NCBI GenBank assembly: GCA_947500135.1
Contig: CANMQX010000005.1
Location: 62,001 to 126,000, forward strand
Length of the DNA: 64,000 bases
Reading direction: 5' to 3'
From: an uncultured Paracoccaceae bacterium
GTDB taxonomy: Bacteria; Pseudomonadota; Alphaproteobacteria; Rhodobacterales; Rhodobacteraceae
Part shown: piece after piece, positions 63,260 through 64,000 of the stretch
How the letters are laid out: every line of letters starts with the position of its first letter
Position numbering within the stretch: position 1 is the first letter of the stretch
Position numbers and translations under genes: made by a program
The notes under the pieces: generated by a model
Told to the model about the DNA's origin: nothing
The model's database searches: none
The model's input: the letters and a program-made list of their open reading frames with translations, nothing else

Positions 63260-64000
63260 TCATCATCCCCTAGGCGCAGTGCCATTTGATAGACCTGCCT
63301 GCGGGGCAGGCCCAGCGCGCCCGCGACCACGGTGGCTGCATCCTTGACACGCATTGTTTTCATCGCATCGCGCAAAGCATCCGCAATATCGGTTTCAGCA
63401 ACCTCTGTCGCCCCGGCACGACCAACCAAAACAACCAATTCTCCTTTGACGCGGCGGTCACTGAAAACTGACATCAGATCGGCAAGTGTACCGCGCGATA
63501 CCTCTTCAAATTTCTTCGTCAATTCTCGGCAAACCACGGCCTGCCGGTCAGCACCCAAGATTTCGCTCAAATTTGCTAACATTTCCTCAATACGTTTCGG
63601 GCTTTCGTAAAACACCAACGTGAACGGCAGGTCGCGCAGCTGCGCAATCTCGGTTTCGCGGGCCTGTTTTGTTGCCGGCAAAAAACCAACAAAGGCAAAG
63701 CGATCCGTGGGCAGACCCGACACGGTCAGGGCGGCCAGCACGGCAGAAGCACCCGGCGCGCTGGTGACGGGCAGGTCGCGGGCAATCGCAGCGCGACCCA
63801 GCTCATAGCCGGGATCAGCAATCAATGGGGTGCCCGCCTCCGACACATAAGCCACAGATTTGCCGCCTGCGATCAGATCAACCAACCCGGCAACAGACCC
63901 TTCGCCACTATGGTCATGAAACGCCACCACCTTGCGACCATTCAGCGGAACACCATGAATTTCCATCAGTTTTCGGGCGGTACGGGTGTCCTCGGCCGCG
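63256..64000 (-). CDS. rsmI: 16S rRNA (cytidine1402-2'-O)-methyltransferase (5' end missing)
   Basis: Methylates C1402 of 16S rRNA. The gene runs off the right edge; the frame is open through base 64000 and reads AAEDTRTARKL before the first internal ATG, which is therefore not the start. Seen: VSEAGTPLIADPGYELGRA, SAPGASAVLAALTVSGLP, FVGFLPATK and ELTKKFEEVSRG, all RsmI blocks. It is followed by yraN. Confidence 0.95.
   Translation of the reverse strand, partial: AAEDTRTARKLMEIHGVPLNGRKVVAFHDHSGEGSVAGLVDLIAGGKSVAYVSEAGTPLIADPGYELGRAAIARDLPVTSAPGASAVLAALTVSGLPTDRFAFVGFLPATKQARETEIAQLRDLPFTLVFYESPKRIEEMLANLSEILGADRQAVVCRELTKKFEEVSRGTLADLMSVFSDRRVKGELVVLVGRAGATEVAETDIADALRDAMKTMRVKDAATVVAGALGLPRRQVYQMALRLGDDE

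Overview
The window is chromosomal DNA of a marine-type alphaproteobacterium, most likely Rhodobacteraceae (roseobacter group). The evidence is a class I lysyl-tRNA synthetase, an RpoHII-type heat-shock sigma factor, a MoeB with an N-terminal membrane extension, several family-specific conserved proteins (DUF1127, DUF3995, DUF4864, DUF6958), a DUF1127 gene followed by CCUCCUCCC-loop hairpins, and dispersed palindromic intergenic repeats. Genes are densely packed, with many 4-bp ATGA overlaps. No tRNA, rRNA, CRISPR array, transposase or integrase was seen.

Left part (1-12.9 kb): the 3' end of an AlkB-like hydroxylase, a small secreted protein and an APH(6)-type kinase. Next is xseA behind two related GRDP-like membrane proteins, one with a GCGG-rich tail. 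Then come purD, an HD phosphohydrolase, a MATE exporter, a DUF2461 protein, and a three-gene operon: an SDR fused to a 2-oxoglutarate/Fe(II) oxygenase, a DCC-family protein, and a dehydrogenase fused to DUF4166.

The most notable element is at 12.94-13.47 kb, minus strand. A 71-aa DUF1127 gene (ccaF1-like) is followed by seven consecutive hairpins that each expose a CCUCCUCCC or near-identical loop. The last one is an intrinsic terminator. This is the architecture of the Rhodobacter CcsR / 'cuckoo' small RNAs, of which R. sphaeroides has four. The RpoHII gene, the expected regulator class, lies at 57.4-58.3 kb with a candidate RpoE-type promoter.

Middle part (13.7-35 kb): mrp and a GNAT; an NTF2-like/FMO fusion; an accessory stretch (17.2-20.4 kb) with MerF, a GDCCVxC protein, a VOC protein, a trypsin-like protease and an LprI-like protein; a metallophosphoesterase; acs; a YdcF protein; small membrane and DUF1127 genes; a Lys/Ala/Pro-rich phasin-like protein; a beta-helix protein; a PstS-like/OmpA fusion; and lysS.

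Right part (35-64 kb): TerB-like, PLDc_N, dacB-nadD, TolB-like and aldo/keto reductase genes; a small two-gene unit with a Cys-rich product; oxidoreductases, including an 832-aa DAO-GcvT protein; and a nitric-oxide module (NsrR-like regulator divergent from a 51-aa membrane peptide and a group III truncated haemoglobin). These are followed by a lipase-like protein, a hydroxyacid dehydrogenase, a CDF transporter, an M3 peptidase, an amino-acid ABC transporter lacking a local ATPase gene, moeB-dut-coaBC, rpoHII, cobU with a phosphatase, a GST, a YifB ATPase, gshB, yraN and rsmI (cut by the right edge). Four dispersed palindromic or tandem intergenic elements are described separately.
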